6,292 nt of DNA, from NCBI GenBank assembly GCA_964469765.1, contig CAYYAU010000069.1, positions 1 to 6,292 of the forward strand, written 5' to 3'. The translations under genes were made by a program, and so were the position numbers. The notes beneath the pieces are model-generated. The model was not told the DNA's origin and searched no databases. It saw only the letters and a program-made list of their open reading frames with translations. Positions within the stretch are counted from its first letter, which is position 1. The number at the start of each line of letters is the position of its first letter. Below are positions 5,585-6,292 of the stretch, piece after piece. This stretch comes from CAYYAU01 sp964469765 [NCBI: uncultured Clostridia bacterium]. GTDB taxonomy: Bacteria > UBA6262 > WVXT01 > CAYYAU01.

Positions 5585-6292
5585 GTTGAAAACGACTCTT
5601 TAACTCTTTCTTTGTAATTCTTATCATTGTTGGTCTTCCATGAGGACATTGAAAAGGATATTCACATTTTTCTAAATTCATAATTAGACTTTCCATCTCC
5701 TCATGGCATAACTTGTCTCCCCACATTATAGCAGACCTACATGCAACTAACTTAAGAATCTTATCAGTCAATTCGTCTACAAGGTATCTTTTTTCTTTAT
5801 ACTCCTTTGCCAAGATTAAATCTACAATATCAAGGACAAATGAAGGTTCTACCTTGCCTTTAAAAACCGATGGAACAGACTTTATTACAAAAGAACTTTT
5901 CCCAAACTTTTCAATGTCAAAACCTAACCTTTCAAAAAACCCTTTTTCTTTTTCCAATACTTTCTGTTGAGTAAATCCCACATTGAAACTTACAGGAATT
6001 AAAAGACCCTGGCTCTCAATTCTATCTGAATGAAAAGCATTTTTTATTTTCTCATACAACACTCTTTCCCAAGCAGCATGTTGGTCTATTATATATATTG
6101 TATCTTTATCCTCTGCAATTATATACTTATTATCAATCTGCACTAATGGGGTAATTGTTGTCTCTTCAGAAGCTAATGGCTCTTTAACTAAAGAGGGTTT
6201 AAACTTCACTCTTTCTTCTTTAAAAAGTTCTAAACTCTTTTTCTCTTCAGCGACAATAGATACCTTTTCCTTTTGATTTTCTATTTTCTCTT
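5577..6292 (-). CDS. mutL: DNA mismatch repair protein MutL, C-terminal part (5' end beyond window)
   Basis: Only the last 237 codons and the stop are inside the window. The frame stays open to the right edge, so the GTG at 6209-6207 is an internal valine and not a start. The first 60 or so visible residues are a charged, Lys/Glu-rich linker; the N-terminal ATPase domain lies outside. The rest is the MutL C-terminal dimerisation domain with the endonuclease motifs: DQHAAWERVLYE (D codon at 6086-6084, fitting DQHA-x2-E-x4-E), QGLLIP (fits QxLLxP), ACRSA, CPHGRP (5631-5648), and FQR near the C-terminus. These are the metal-binding motifs of nicking MutL proteins found in bacteria without MutH/Dam. 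The MutL is therefore expected to nick DNA after MutS recognises a mismatch, and the QxLLxP-type segment corresponds to the clamp-interacting region described in Bacillus subtilis MutL. It overlaps miaA by 8 bases. Confidence 0.95.
   Translation of the reverse strand, partial: EKIENQKEKVSIVAEEKKSLELFKEERVKFKPSLVKEPLASEETTITPLVQIDNKYIIAEDKDTIYIIDQHAAWERVLYEKIKNAFHSDRIESQGLLIPVSFNVGFTQQKVLEKEKGFFERLGFDIEKFGKSSFVIKSVPSVFKGKVEPSFVLDIVDLILAKEYKEKRYLVDELTDKILKLVACRSAIMWGDKLCHEEMESLIMNLEKCEYPFQCPHGRPTMIRITKKELKSRFQRE

Noticed and set aside
5713-5970. Plus-strand open frame of 85 codons within mutL
   Set aside because: Antisense to conserved MutL motifs, no recognisable product; a shadow frame.
6207-6209. 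GTG as a start codon for a short 210-residue MutL-like protein
   Set aside because: The frame is open upstream to the window edge with a typical MutL linker composition, so this GTG is an internal valine of a longer mutL.

Overview
This is an AT-rich window (roughly one third G+C by eye) in which every supported gene lies on the minus strand. The genes are packed end to end, so transcription runs from right to left. In transcription order they are mutL (3' part only, cut by the right edge), miaA, hflX, pgsA, plsY, gpsA, a HU/IHF-type DNA-binding protein gene, a MerR-family regulator gene, and the first 153 codons of a probable small multidrug export (COG2426-type) membrane protein gene, cut by the left edge. 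No stretch longer than about 60 bases lacks a coding frame. I saw no tRNA, rRNA, CRISPR array, insertion sequence, convincing intrinsic terminator or internal promoter.

Region by region: 5577-6292 encodes the C-terminal dimerisation and endonuclease domain of MutL. Bases 4631-5584 encode the tRNA A37 dimethylallyltransferase MiaA, whose GTG start lies inside the mutL stop region. Bases 3336-4574 (possibly to 4619) encode the ribosome-associated GTPase HflX. The mutL-miaA-hflX order recalls the enterobacterial mutL-miaA-hfq-hflX cluster, but hfq is absent here. Bases 1182-3355 form a phospholipid block: PgsA (phosphatidylglycerophosphate synthase), PlsY (acyl-phosphate:glycerol-3-phosphate acyltransferase) and GpsA (glycerol-3-phosphate dehydrogenase). 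GpsA makes the glycerol-3-phosphate that PlsY acylates and that PgsA also uses as a co-substrate. Bases 517-1159 hold an HU/IHF-like gene followed by a small MerR-type regulator gene, a pairing also familiar as ihfA-merR in some proteobacteria. The left end carries the truncated membrane protein gene.

Tight overlaps (8, 20 and 14 bases at mutL/miaA, hflX/pgsA and pgsA/plsY) and gaps of 7 to 56 bases elsewhere argue for one polycistronic unit with translational coupling.

The organism is a bacterium with ordinary housekeeping genes and low G+C. The endonuclease motifs in MutL fit the non-E. coli, methyl-independent type of mismatch repair. The phylum cannot be fixed from this window; a low-G+C uncultivated lineage (for example Omnitrophota or similar) is only a guess. 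I found no evidence for a novel defence, mobile or biosynthetic system. The points worth a second look are start-codon choices (a possible AUU start for HflX, and a misleading upstream TTG for the HU gene), motif deviations in PlsY and HflX, and the gene order itself.
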